64,000 nucleotides of DNA from positions 186,001 through 250,000 of the forward strand of contig JAJTEW010000004.1 of the NCBI GenBank assembly GCA_021299875.1, in the 5' to 3' direction. The stretch is from Comamonadaceae bacterium (lineage in GTDB: Bacteria; Pseudomonadota; Gammaproteobacteria; Burkholderiales; Burkholderiaceae_C). This document shows, piece by piece, positions 53,501 through 62,501 of this stretch (position 1 is the stretch's first letter; each line of letters starts with the position of its first letter). A program made the translations under genes and the position numbers. The notes below the pieces were generated by a model. The model did no database searches. It was not told where the DNA came from and was given only the letters and a program-made list of their open reading frames with translations.

Positions 53501-54617
53501 GTGCAGGACGTGATCCTTGGGCTTGGGTGTATTCCAGTGAGACATTGCCACCTGGCCAGATCACGCCCTCCTTGTTGACGAAAGACAGGCCTTGTGTGTT
53601 GGCCAGAAACCCCTCTTTTTGCATCTGGATGCCAAAGCGTCCTGACAAGCGCTCAAAAGCCAATGGCAAACTCTCTGCACGCAATTGGGCTTGCAGCCCC
53701 ACCAAGCTCACGTCGGCCATGGCGCCTTGCCACTGTCCTTTGTCCACATCGGCCCAAAGCCTCAAGGTGCCCTGCCCCTGCAATTGGCCCCAGTCATTTG
53801 TCCATTCAGCCGGGACCGCCGCGCGCATGGGCGTCAGATCGAGTTGCGGAACAAAAGCGTATGTTTGCCCAGACCAATCGGCGAAGCGGCCTGCCCGTGT
53901 CGACAAAACTTTGCGCTTGAATTGTCCCATCAGAACAAAGCGCTCACCCCATGCATTCGGCGGTGTCGCATCGACACGCAAACTGTGCGTTCGAGACGAG
54001 TTGCGGATGACCACATCCATGTCTTTCAAAACCACTGGTGGGCTGGATGTTGCCGGTGCGTCGGCGACATCGGCCACATGCCAGCGCAATACGCCCGCCC
54101 GCACAATGACCTCGCGTTGAGAAAAAAGCCAGTCGGCGGCGGCCGAGTCGGCCTGCAGGGTCGGCCCCCAAGTCATGCCACCCACTTGCCAAAGCCCATC
54201 GGGTGTTCGCCGAACGTCCAATTCGGGGGCATCCAACACCAGTTGGTCCAGCTGCCAAAGCAGGGCCGAGCGCAAGCTCAGGGCCACGGTCACCTTGGGC
54301 AAAAGCAGTGCTGGACGGTTTTCTGGGTCAAGCAATTCGATGTCGCGCAGCTCAAAAGAGGGCACCCAGCCCGTGCTTTGCGCAGTGACCGCGCCGATCT
54401 GAACCGGTATACCCAGGGATTGACGGGCAAGGCGTTCCATGGCGGGACGGTATTCGTCGATTCGCGGCACAATCCAAAAATGCAAGCCCGCCCAGGCCAT
54501 GCCCAGCACCAGACCTGCGAGCAGCAAGCCCCACAAAAACAGCCGCACCCCCCGGGTCAGCCAACGCTGCAGACGGGGTTCAACGGGGGACAAGGCGGGT
54601 GGATGCGGCACAAACAT
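50541..54617 (-). CDS. yhdP: YhdP family AsmA-like envelope protein
   Basis: 1358 aa, full length for the YhdP family. One N-terminal helix 'LFLWGLLLAGLVLGMAWAG' at about 30-48, then a very long repetitive beta-rich AsmA-like region and a C-terminal 'GTTSLLAGLALNPAVGLTVF' block. YhdP proteins are proposed bridges that carry phospholipids between inner and outer membrane. Starts 25 bp from divergent glnE. Cotranscribed with the kinase, regulator and NlpC genes downstream. Confidence 0.92.
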   Translation of the reverse strand: MFVPHPPALSPVEPRLQRWLTRGVRLFLWGLLLAGLVLGMAWAGLHFWIVPRIDEYRPAMERLARQSLGIPVQIGAVTAQSTGWVPSFELRDIELLDPENRPALLLPKVTVALSLRSALLWQLDQLVLDAPELDVRRTPDGLWQVGGMTWGPTLQADSAAADWLFSQREVIVRAGVLRWHVADVADAPATSSPPVVLKDMDVVIRNSSRTHSLRVDATPPNAWGERFVLMGQFKRKVLSTRAGRFADWSGQTYAFVPQLDLTPMRAAVPAEWTNDWGQLQGQGTLRLWADVDKGQWQGAMADVSLVGLQAQLRAESLPLAFERLSGRFGIQMQKEGFLANTQGLSFVNKEGVIWPGGNVSLEYTQAQGSRPARGVLQADQLDLHALREMALRLPQASAIHPAFQARDLSGLVSHLHLRWQGQWQHPETYEAKVSIQGLHWQPDAQGLATTPTSAWAQLPGMRGADVNLDMRHDGGQMDVRMGQGSAVWLPGMLSPAEVPLHQLQASARWARLSRPGGGTWQVPAWTLKMANADLQGEWRGQWQSTPHGPGALTLDGKIDKLNVATVHRYLPVGLPASVLDYLRDALVNGTYSDVNVKIKGDLAKLPFKNPKDGELRFSGRLKDVVLNMVPPALLPPGGAPWPRLSGLQGRLQFDRAGMRLSEASAQAGEAGHAVLLTAPLVEIADMTQQALLQVRAESTSGAPQVLRLIQQSALNALLSEALAQAQVRGNLQTRFELRLPLLNLKETQVKGNVVFKGVDLRMQPETPWLENMQGQLQFQETSFDLRPLQAQLWGGPVSLEGSMRRSNNNPAAPARIEFQARGRVSAEGLRTAKEFYPLDWLAQHAQGSANYTAQLAWRDGKPDLSVNSNLEGMAVQLPAPLGKSTASTRPLNIVLRSQQEKSGPHDHIQVTLADNVRVAYLRNLTGKVPQVVRGIWGVGIPAQQMPAWPDSGVSAQVVLDQLDVDEWLALMPDPSGTASAPNMGAPIWQSYLPNRMGLKTNTLTVNGRSLHKVTAGGTRDGAQWRANIEAQEMSGHIGFLQSYTGQAGQLFARLSRLNLPPAEIAEVEALLEAPPTKLPALDIVIDALQLRGIPLGRIEIEAINQESGPNRLSVGSEWQLKKFNVLLPEAQLKSTGRWLAIKDANARRKTEMNFVLDIQDAGALLNRLGTPNALRGGVGQLAGTVNWQGSPLALDYPSMNGQFEVRMGRGQFLKADAGAAKLLGVLSLQALPRRLLLDFRDVFDEGFAFDAVRGDVGITQGTAHTSNLQIKGVNALILLDGEANIAQETQKLRAHILPIVDTGTTSLLAGLALNPAVGLTVFVAQWLLKNPLSRASSQEFTIDGSWDSPRVTRIDKRP

Positions 54618-54642
54618 ACGAAATAGAAAGTCAGCAGGAATT

Positions 54643-57417
54643 ATGACCCGCAGCCAAACGATGGATGACAGTGGGCCCGCTGTGGCCCCGCTGGGTCATG
54701 GGGCCCCGCCATTGGCCGTGACCAATGCGCACCGGTATTCTCGGTTTGTTCAGCGTTTGCATCGACGTTACGCCGAGGTTTTGCCTCTGCTCGCACCGGG
54801 TGTTCCGACCCGTGAAACGCTGGCAGCAGGCTTTTTGGCCCTGACGCGCACGGGTTTTGATACCCTTGCGGCGTTGCGGGTCTTGCGGCAACTCACCTTG
54901 GAGCGCTTGGCACAGCTCGATTGCGCCCAGCAGGCACCGTTGGCCAGCGTGACCCGAAGCATGACCTGGTTGGCCGAAGTCACCCTTGACATTGCCTGGC
55001 AACAGGTCATGGCAGACCTGGACGCGCTGCACGGCGCGCCCACCAAGCCCGATGGCCAACGTGCCCAGATGTGGATTGTGGGCATGGGCAAACTGGGCGC
55101 GCGCGAGTTGAACGTGTCGAGTGACATTGACCTGATTTATGTGTACGACGAAGACGGTGAAACGCTGGGCAACAGCGAAGGCCGCTCCAAGGTCTCGTGC
55201 CAGGAATACTTCACCCGCGCGGTCAAGCGCATGTACGCCCTGATTGGCGACACCACCGAACACGGTTTTGTGTTCAGGGTTGATTTGGCTTTGCGCCCCA
55301 ACGGCAATTCCGGTCCCAGCGTGGTCTCGCTCGACGCGTTGGAAGAATATTTGCTGGTGCAAGGCCGGGAATGGGAGCGCTTTGCCTGGATGAAAAGCCG
55401 CGTGGTGGCGCCCCGCAGCGCGGCGGTTAATGGCTCGGCCCAGGCGCTGCGCGCCGTGGTGCTGCCTTTTGTGTTTCGCCGTTACCTGGATTACAACGTG
55501 TTCGAGTCGCTCCGCACGCTGCACCAGCAAATCCGTGACCACGCGGCCAAGCGCAGCGCGGGCCACCCTGAACGCGCCAACGATGTGAAGCTGTCACGCG
55601 GCGGCATCCGCGAGATCGAATTCACCGTGCAGCTTTTGCAGGTGGTGCGGGGTGGGCAGTTTCCGGAATTGCGCACGCGCCCCACGCTGGACGCGCTGCA
55701 GCGCGTGGCCAAAGCGGGGCTCATGCCCCAAGCCACGGCCGATGCCTTGAGCGCGGCTTATGTGTTCTTGCGCCAGGTGGAGCACCGCATCCAGTACCTG
55801 GATGACCAGCAGACCCATGTGCTGCCGACCCGCGACGATGACCTGGCCTGGATCGCTCAGACGCTGGGCTATGCGGGCACCTGTGACTTTTTGATTGCAT
55901 TGGACGCGCACCGCGAAGTGGTGGCCCAAGAGTTCGACACCTTGCTGGGCAGCGATCGCGATTGCAAAACCTGCAACGGCAAAAATGGGAAAAATGGCAG
56001 TGGCCGCGAACACGCCGAGCTTGAAGCCGTCCTGAGTGATTTCAAAGGCCCGGTGCGCGAACGCTTGGCCCAGTGGGAAGACAGTCCCCGCGTGCTGGCC
56101 TTGCGCGAAGACGCGCGTGGTCGGCTTACGCGTTTGTTGCAGCGCACCGCGCAGTGGCTGGCCGAAGGCCGCATCACTGAAATAGCGGTGCTGCGCATGG
56201 CCGATTGGATCGAGCCCTTGCTGCGCCGTGAGAGCTATCTGGCGTTGATGCTGGAGCGTCCATCGGTCTACGAACGCCTGTTGCGTCTGTTGGGCGCGGC
56301 CAGATGGCCTGCGCGCTACTTGTTGCAACACCCCGGGGTGATCGATGAGCTGGCCGGGGGCAATTTGTTCCAAACCCGTTTTGACGCCGCCGAGTTCGAG
56401 GCCGAGTTGCAGGCCCGGCGTGTGGCCCTGCAAAGCACGGGCGAGGACGACGAAGAAAGCCTGATGAACTTGCTGCGCCGTGCGCACCATGCCGAGCAGT
56501 TCCGCACGCTGGCGCGAGATGTGGAGGGCGTTCTCACGGTGGAGCAAGTGGCCGACGATTTGAGTGCACTGGCCGACGCCGTGTTGCGCGTCACGGCCCG
56601 CTGGTGCTGGGATCGCCTGAAAAAACGCCACCGTGAAGAACCGGCGATTGCCATCATTGGCTATGGCAAGCTGGGCGGCAAAGAGCTGGGCTACGGCAGC
56701 GACTTGGACATCGTGTTCGTGTACGACGACGAGGAAGAGCGCGCCCAGGAAATTTACGCCGCTTATGTGCGCAAAATCATCAACTGGATGACTGTGAAAA
56801 CCGCCGACGGTGATCTGTACGAAATCGACACAGCGCTGCGTCCCAACGGTAATTCAGGCCTGCTCGTCACGCGTTTTGAGGCCTATGCCGACTACCAGCA
56901 GCAACGTGGCAGCAACACCGCTTGGACTTGGGAGCACCAGGCCATGACCCGCGCCCGCTTTGTCATGGGTTGGCCCAGCCTGGCGCCTCGATTCGATGCC
57001 GTGCGCCACGCTGTCATCAGCGCTGCGCGTGATGCCGACAGCCTGAAAGCTGAAATCGTGGCCATGCGCGAGCGGGTGCGCCAGGCCCACCCGGTCAAGA
57101 TCGACCATTTTGATGTGAAGCACAGCCCAGGCGGCATGGTCGACGTCGAATTTGCCATGCAGTACCTGGTGCTTTTGCACGCTGCCGCACACCCAGAGTT
57201 GGCCGATAACGTGGGCAACATCGCGCTGCTTCAACGCGCCGAACATGCGGCTTTGCTGCCAGAAGGTGTGGGGCAAGCGGCTGCCAATGCTTACCGCGAA
57301 ATGCGGCGCTTGCAACACCGTGCGCGTTTGAACGAAGAGCCCACCCAGGTGGACCCGGCCGCGCTCAGCACTGAGCGTGATGCGGTGTTGGCGGTGTGGC
57401 GCGACGTCATGCATTGA
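54643..57417 (+). CDS. glnE: Glutamine synthetase adenylyltransferase/deadenylase GlnE
   Basis: 924 aa. Two nucleotidyltransferase domains: N-terminal deadenylase 'WIVGMGKLGARELNVSSDID' near residue 146 and C-terminal adenylylase 'IIGYGKLGGKELGYGSDLDI' near 672. 'QEYFTRAVKRMYALIGDTTE' and 'RPNGNSGPSVVSLDAL' are conserved. It controls glutamine synthetase by adenylylation in response to PII and glutamine. A Gly-Lys-Asn repeat (GKNGKNGSG, near residue 447) forms an unusual linker. ATG 54643 has AGGA at short spacing; the next ATG at 54661 is possible. Confidence 0.95.
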   Translation: MTRSQTMDDSGPAVAPLGHGAPPLAVTNAHRYSRFVQRLHRRYAEVLPLLAPGVPTRETLAAGFLALTRTGFDTLAALRVLRQLTLERLAQLDCAQQAPLASVTRSMTWLAEVTLDIAWQQVMADLDALHGAPTKPDGQRAQMWIVGMGKLGARELNVSSDIDLIYVYDEDGETLGNSEGRSKVSCQEYFTRAVKRMYALIGDTTEHGFVFRVDLALRPNGNSGPSVVSLDALEEYLLVQGREWERFAWMKSRVVAPRSAAVNGSAQALRAVVLPFVFRRYLDYNVFESLRTLHQQIRDHAAKRSAGHPERANDVKLSRGGIREIEFTVQLLQVVRGGQFPELRTRPTLDALQRVAKAGLMPQATADALSAAYVFLRQVEHRIQYLDDQQTHVLPTRDDDLAWIAQTLGYAGTCDFLIALDAHREVVAQEFDTLLGSDRDCKTCNGKNGKNGSGREHAELEAVLSDFKGPVRERLAQWEDSPRVLALREDARGRLTRLLQRTAQWLAEGRITEIAVLRMADWIEPLLRRESYLALMLERPSVYERLLRLLGAARWPARYLLQHPGVIDELAGGNLFQTRFDAAEFEAELQARRVALQSTGEDDEESLMNLLRRAHHAEQFRTLARDVEGVLTVEQVADDLSALADAVLRVTARWCWDRLKKRHREEPAIAIIGYGKLGGKELGYGSDLDIVFVYDDEEERAQEIYAAYVRKIINWMTVKTADGDLYEIDTALRPNGNSGLLVTRFEAYADYQQQRGSNTAWTWEHQAMTRARFVMGWPSLAPRFDAVRHAVISAARDADSLKAEIVAMRERVRQAHPVKIDHFDVKHSPGGMVDVEFAMQYLVLLHAAAHPELADNVGNIALLQRAEHAALLPEGVGQAAANAYREMRRLQHRARLNEEPTQVDPAALSTERDAVLAVWRDVMH

Positions 57418-57542
57418 GACCGGTTGGGGCATCAGGCTGGGTGTGCGGTATGGCCTCAATGTGCCCGACGGCACGGAGGGCGGTCATTGGCAAGCGCTAA
57501 ACTTCCCAAGCGCTGGTTGAGCGGATCGCAAAGGGAAAAGGT

Positions 57543-58664
57543 ATGAAAAAAAACGTTGTGGGCGGGTGGGCGAGCCTTGGGTTGTGGGCCGCTGCGGTGG
57601 GCTCGGTGTGTGCGGGTGAGTCGGTCAAATCACCGAGTGACAGCAAACCAACGCTGACGGTGACCATCACCACGCCCCAAACGGCAAGTCTGGCGCAAAA
57701 AATCAACGCCAACGGCAACTTGGCCGCTTGGCAAGAGGCCATCATTGGCGCGGAGGCCAATGGCCTGAAGATCACCGACGTCCGAGTGAACGTGGGTGAT
57801 CGGGTGCAGCGCGGTGACGTGTTGGTCACTTTACAGTCCGATACCTTGCGCGCCGAGTTGGCGCAGGCCGAGGCCGCCCTTGCAGAAGCCACGGCCAGTG
57901 CGCAAGAAACCAAAGCCCAATCCGACCGCGCCCGCAGCTTGCAGCAGCAAGGCTTTTTCAGCAACGCGCAGTTGAGCCAGACCTTGGCCGCCGATGCATC
58001 CGCGCAGGCGCGTGTGCAGTCGGCGCGTGCTTTGGTGCAGTTGCAAACGGTGCGCTTGTCCCAAACCCAGGTGCGTGCCCCCGACGCTGGCGTGATCTCG
58101 GCGCGGCAAGCCACGGTGGGCAGCGTGGTGGGGGCGGGCACCGAGTTGTTTCGCTTGATTCGTCAGGGCCGCATCGAGTGGCGCGCTGAAGTCACAGCCG
58201 CCGAGATTGGGCGCATCCAGGTGGGGGCGCTGGTACAAGTCAAAGCGGCCAGCGGCCAGTTGCTGCAAGGCAAGGTGCGGATGGTTGCGCCCTCCGTCGA
58301 TGCGCAAACCCGCAACGCCATGGTGTATGTGGACTTGCCTGCCGCCACGGGCAGTGCCCGTGCAGGCATGTACGCGCAAGGCGAGATCGCGCTGGGCCAA
58401 AGCCAAGCGCTTACTGTGCCGCAAAGCGCGGTGGTGGTGCGCGATGGTTTCAGCCATGTCTACACCGTGGGGGCCGACCAAAAAGTCAGCCAGCTCAAGG
58501 TGCAAACCGGACGACAAAGCGGCGATCGCGTCGAGGTGACCCGTGGCCTGAAAGCCGATGCCCGCGTGGTCGCCAGCGGCGGTGCATTTTTGAACCACGG
58601 CGACACGGTGCGTGTGGTCGACGCGCCCACCGCTCCAGCTGCGCCCGCCAAAGCCACCCCATAA
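57543..58664 (+). CDS. RND efflux periplasmic adaptor subunit (MFP family)
   Basis: 373 aa. N-terminal signal-like hydrophobic stretch 'GGWASLGLWAAAVGSVCAGE', a lipoyl/barrel-sandwich half ('ALIGAEANGLKITDVRVNVG'-like 'AIIGAEANGLKITDVRVNVG'), an alpha-hairpin rich in Ala/Gln (about 95-160) and the second half 'VRAPDAGVISARQATVGSVV'. Start ATG follows AAGGGAAAAG. With the permease it forms a tripartite pump; no outer-membrane factor gene is next to it. 10 bp before the permease gene. Confidence 0.92.
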   Translation: MKKNVVGGWASLGLWAAAVGSVCAGESVKSPSDSKPTLTVTITTPQTASLAQKINANGNLAAWQEAIIGAEANGLKITDVRVNVGDRVQRGDVLVTLQSDTLRAELAQAEAALAEATASAQETKAQSDRARSLQQQGFFSNAQLSQTLAADASAQARVQSARALVQLQTVRLSQTQVRAPDAGVISARQATVGSVVGAGTELFRLIRQGRIEWRAEVTAAEIGRIQVGALVQVKAASGQLLQGKVRMVAPSVDAQTRNAMVYVDLPAATGSARAGMYAQGEIALGQSQALTVPQSAVVVRDGFSHVYTVGADQKVSQLKVQTGRQSGDRVEVTRGLKADARVVASGGAFLNHGDTVRVVDAPTAPAAPAKATP

Positions 58665-58674
58665 GAGGGACGCC

Positions 58675-61600
58675 ATGCTCAACGTCTCTTCCTGGTCGAT
58701 TCGCAACCCAATCCCGGCCGTCATGCTGTTTGTCTTGCTGACGGTGGCAGGCTTCATCGCCTTCGGTTCGATGAAGGTGCAAAACTTTCCCGATCTGGAC
58801 GTGCCCACCATCTCGGTGACCGCCAGCCTGCCCGGTGTGGCGCCTTCTCAGCTCGAAACCGATGTGGCCCGCAAGCTTGAAAATGCGCTGGCCCCACTGC
58901 AGGGTCTCAAACACATCACCACCAAGGTGCAAGACGGCGTGGTGTCGATCACCGCCGAGTTCCGCATGGAAAAGCCCAGCCAAGAGGCGGTGGACGATGT
59001 GCGTTCGGCCATTCAGGGCGTGCGGGCTGACCTGCCCGGTGACCTGCGCGACCCGGTGGTCAAAAAGCTCAACCTGGCAGGCACGCCCGTGCTGGCCTAC
59101 ACCGTGCGCTCGGCGCGCATGGACGACGAGGCCTTGTCCTGGTTGGTTGACAAAGAGATCACCCGCAAGCTTTTGTCGCTGCGCGGTGTGGGTGCGGTCA
59201 ACCGCGTGGGTGGTGTGACACGCGAAGTGCGTGTGGCGCTCGATGTGAACCGCCTGCAGGGACTGGGCATCACCGCCGCTGAGGTGTCGCGCCAGCTCAA
59301 GCAGGTGCAGCAAGAAGGCTCGGGCGGCCGCATGGAGCTGGGCGCGGGTGAGCAGCCCGTGCGCACCCTGGCCACCGTCAAAACGGCGCAAGAGGTGGGA
59401 CAGATCGAGCTGGCCACATCGCGGGGTGGGCGTGTTCGTTTGGACCAAGTGGCCACGGTCAGCGACACGCTGGCCGATGCCCGTTCTGCCGCCAGTTTGA
59501 ACGGCCAACCTGTGGTGGGCTTTGAGGTGGTGCGCAGCAAGGGTGAGAGTGAAGTGGCTGTTGGCCACTTGGTGCGCCAAGCGCTGGCCGACTACCGCCT
59601 GCAAAACCCCGACATCGAGATCACCGAAGCTTTTGACTTTGTGACCCCGGTGGAAGAGGAATACAACGGATCACTCGTTTTGCTTTACGAAGGTGCGATT
59701 TTGGCGGTGCTGGTGGTGTGGCTGTTTTTGCGCGACTGGCGGGCCACCTTTGTCTCGGCGGTGGCGCTGCCGCTGTCGGTCATCCCGGCCTTCATTGGCA
59801 TGGCGTATCTGGGCTTTTCCATCAACGTGGTGACCTTGTTGGCGCTGTCTTTGGTGATCGGCGTGCTGGTGGACGACGCGATTGTCGAGGTGGAAAATAT
59901 CGTACGCCATTTGCGCATGGGCAAATCGCCGTACCAGGCCGCCATGGAGGCGGCTGACGAAATTGGTTTGGCCGTGATCGCGACCACCTTCACCTTGATT
60001 GCGGTGTTTTTGCCCACCGCGTTCATGAGTGGCATTCCGGGCAAGTTCTTCAAACAGTTTGGCTGGACGGCGTCGCTCGCGGTGTTCGCCTCGCTGGTGG
60101 TGGCGAGGGTGCTCACGCCCATGATGGCGGCTTACATTTTGAAGCCCATCGTCACGGCCGCGCACGAACCCGGCTGGCTCAAGCGCTACATGGTCTGGGC
60201 CACCTGGTGCCTGCGGCACCGCCTGGTCACCATGGTGCTGGCCACGCTGTTTTTCATCGGCTCCATCATGCTCGTGCCGCTGCTGCCCAAGGGCTTCATC
60301 CCGCCGGACGACAACTCGCAAACCCAGGTCTATGTGGAACTGCCACCGGGTTCGACTTTGGCGCAAACCCAGGCCAGTGCCGAACATGCCCGCACGCTTT
60401 TGATGACGGTGCACGATGTGAAAAGTGTCTACACCACGATTGGCGGGGGCAGTGCGGGCAGTGATCCGTTTGTCGCTGGTGGCGCGGCCGAAGTGCGCAA
60501 GGCCACGCTCACCATTCAGCTGACCGAGCGCGGCACGCGCCCGCGCAAGCAGGCGATTGAAAACGACATCCGCACCGCGCTGCAGCAACTGCCGGGCGTG
60601 CGCACCAAGGTGGGTCTGGGCGGCTCGGGCGAAAAGTACGTGCTGGTGCTCACGGGCGAAGACCCGCAGGCCTTGCAAACCGCTGCCATGGCCGTCGAGC
60701 GTGACCTTCGGACTGTTTCTGGCTTGGGATCGATCGCATCGACAGCCAGCCTGGTGCGACCCGAGATCGCGGTGCGCCCCGACTTTGCCAAAGCCGCCGA
60801 TCTGGGCGTGACCAGCGCCGCCATCAGCGACACCTTGCGCGTGGCCACCCTGGGCGACTACGACCAGGCGTTGCCCAAGCTCAATTTGTCGGAGCGCCAA
60901 GTGCCCATTGTGGTGAAGTTGGGTGACGCATCCCGGCACGACCTGGCCACGCTCGAGCGCCTGATGGTGCCCGGCAGTCGTGGCCCGGTCATGCTCGGCC
61001 AGGTGGCCAGCATCGAGGTGGCGGGCGGCCCGGCGGTGATCGACCGCTACGACCGCCAGCGCAACATCAATTTCGAGATCGAGCTGTCGGGCATGCCGCT
61101 GGGTGACGTGACACAAGCGGTGCAAAAACTGCCCGCGATGCAAAGCCTGCCGCCGGGCGTCAAGGTGGTCGAAGTGGGCGACGCCGAAGTCATGGGTGAA
61201 CTCTTTGCCAGCTTTGGCTTGGCCATGATGATTGGCGTGCTGTGCATTTACATCGTGTTGGTCTTGCTGTTCAAGGGGTTCCTGCACCCCATCACCATTT
61301 TGGCGGCGCTGCCCTTGTCTTTGGGTGGCGCGTTTGTGGGTCTCTTGATCGCGCAAAAGAGCTTCTCCATGCCCTCGTTGATTGGTCTGATCATGCTCAT
61401 GGGCATCGCCACCAAAAACTCGATCTTGCTGGTGGAGTACGCGATTGAAGCGCGGCGCGGCAAACCCGCCGAGGGCGATCGCCCTGCTGTGCCCGGCATG
61501 AGCCGTTGGGACGCGATCCTGGACGCCTGCCACAAACGCGCCCGGCCGATCGTCATGACGACGATTGCCATGGGCGCGGGCATGCTGCCCATTGCCGTGG

Positions 61601-61782
61601 GATGGGGCGCGGCCGACGCGAGCTTCCGCTCGCCCATGGCCATTGCCGTGATTGGCGGCTTGCTCACCAGCACGGTTCTCAGCCTGCTGGTGATCCCGGT
61701 GGTGTTCACCTATCTGGATGATTTAGGCCAGTGGTCTGGCCGAATGTTTCGAAAACTGACACAAGCAAGGAGCAAAGCATGA
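58675..61782 (+). CDS. RND-family inner-membrane efflux permease
   Basis: 1035 aa, 12 helices in two repeats with two large periplasmic loops. Permease landmarks: 'NFPDLDVPTISVTASLPGVA', 'ALSLVIGVLVDDAIVEVENI' (with the transmembrane Asp pair), 'VSALTLSP'-type region and 'GLIMLMGIATKNSILLVEYA'. Proton-driven exporter of drugs, solvents or metabolites. ATG 58675 follows AGAGGGA. Its stop overlaps the SDR start by 4 bp. Confidence 0.93.
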   Translation: MLNVSSWSIRNPIPAVMLFVLLTVAGFIAFGSMKVQNFPDLDVPTISVTASLPGVAPSQLETDVARKLENALAPLQGLKHITTKVQDGVVSITAEFRMEKPSQEAVDDVRSAIQGVRADLPGDLRDPVVKKLNLAGTPVLAYTVRSARMDDEALSWLVDKEITRKLLSLRGVGAVNRVGGVTREVRVALDVNRLQGLGITAAEVSRQLKQVQQEGSGGRMELGAGEQPVRTLATVKTAQEVGQIELATSRGGRVRLDQVATVSDTLADARSAASLNGQPVVGFEVVRSKGESEVAVGHLVRQALADYRLQNPDIEITEAFDFVTPVEEEYNGSLVLLYEGAILAVLVVWLFLRDWRATFVSAVALPLSVIPAFIGMAYLGFSINVVTLLALSLVIGVLVDDAIVEVENIVRHLRMGKSPYQAAMEAADEIGLAVIATTFTLIAVFLPTAFMSGIPGKFFKQFGWTASLAVFASLVVARVLTPMMAAYILKPIVTAAHEPGWLKRYMVWATWCLRHRLVTMVLATLFFIGSIMLVPLLPKGFIPPDDNSQTQVYVELPPGSTLAQTQASAEHARTLLMTVHDVKSVYTTIGGGSAGSDPFVAGGAAEVRKATLTIQLTERGTRPRKQAIENDIRTALQQLPGVRTKVGLGGSGEKYVLVLTGEDPQALQTAAMAVERDLRTVSGLGSIASTASLVRPEIAVRPDFAKAADLGVTSAAISDTLRVATLGDYDQALPKLNLSERQVPIVVKLGDASRHDLATLERLMVPGSRGPVMLGQVASIEVAGGPAVIDRYDRQRNINFEIELSGMPLGDVTQAVQKLPAMQSLPPGVKVVEVGDAEVMGELFASFGLAMMIGVLCIYIVLVLLFKGFLHPITILAALPLSLGGAFVGLLIAQKSFSMPSLIGLIMLMGIATKNSILLVEYAIEARRGKPAEGDRPAVPGMSRWDAILDACHKRARPIVMTTIAMGAGMLPIAVGWGAADASFRSPMAIAVIGGLLTSTVLSLLVIPVVFTYLDDLGQWSGRMFRKLTQARSKA

Positions 61783-62480
61783 ACAACAAAGTGGCGATGG
61801 TGGTGGGTGGCGGCAGTGGCATGGGCGCAGCTGCGGCCCGCAAGCTGGCGCAAGATGGCTTTCAGGTGGCGGTGTTGTCCTCGTCCGGCAAGGGCGAGGC
61901 GCTGGGCCTTGAGTTGGGCGGCCTGGGCTTGACCGGTTCGAACCAGTCGAGCGAAGACCTGCAAAAGTTGCTCGATCAAACCTTGGCGCGTTGGGGTCGC
62001 ATTGATGTCTTGGTCAACAGCGCAGGCCACGGCCCCAAAGGCCCGGTGCTGGAGTTGACCGATGCGCAGTGGCACTTGGGCATGGACATGTATTTCTTGA
62101 ACGTGGTGCGGGCCGTGCGTCTGGTGGCCCCCATCATGGTTCAGCAAAAGTCAGGGGCCATCATCAACATCTCGAGTGCGTGGGTCGATGAGCCCAGCGC
62201 GATGTTCCCGACTTCTGCAGTGGCCCGCGCCGGCCTGGCCGCTTTCACCAAACTGTTTGCCGATGAGCATGCCGTGCACAACGTGCGCATGAACAATGTG
62301 TTGCCCGGCTGGATCGACAGCCTGCCCGCCAAGGAAGAGCGCCGCGAAAGCGTGCCCATGCAGCGTTATGGCACGAGCGAAGAAGTGGCCGCCACGATTG
62401 CTTTTTTGGCCTCAGAGGGCGCGGCCTACATCACCGGCCAAAGCTTGCGCATCGACGGTGGTCTGATGCGCTCGCTCTGA
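61779..62480 (+). CDS. SDR-family oxidoreductase-like protein lacking the YxxxK pair
   Basis: 233 aa. Rossmann start 'VVGGGSGMGAAAARKLAQDG' and 'DVLVNSAGHGPKG' are SDR-like, and the C-terminal 'SEGAAYITGQSLRIDGGLMR' is standard. At the catalytic position the sequence is 'PTSAVARAGLAAFTK': the Tyr and Lys of YxxxK are replaced by Ser146 and Arg150. Related SDRs with SxxxR exist; activity may be altered. ATG 61779 has AAGGAG upstream and overlaps the permease stop (ATGA). Confidence 0.85.
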   Translation: MNNKVAMVVGGGSGMGAAAARKLAQDGFQVAVLSSSGKGEALGLELGGLGLTGSNQSSEDLQKLLDQTLARWGRIDVLVNSAGHGPKGPVLELTDAQWHLGMDMYFLNVVRAVRLVAPIMVQQKSGAIINISSAWVDEPSAMFPTSAVARAGLAAFTKLFADEHAVHNVRMNNVLPGWIDSLPAKEERRESVPMQRYGTSEEVAATIAFLASEGAAYITGQSLRIDGGLMRSL

Positions 62481-62501
62481 GCCAAACGCTGTCTCAGCGC
62501 A

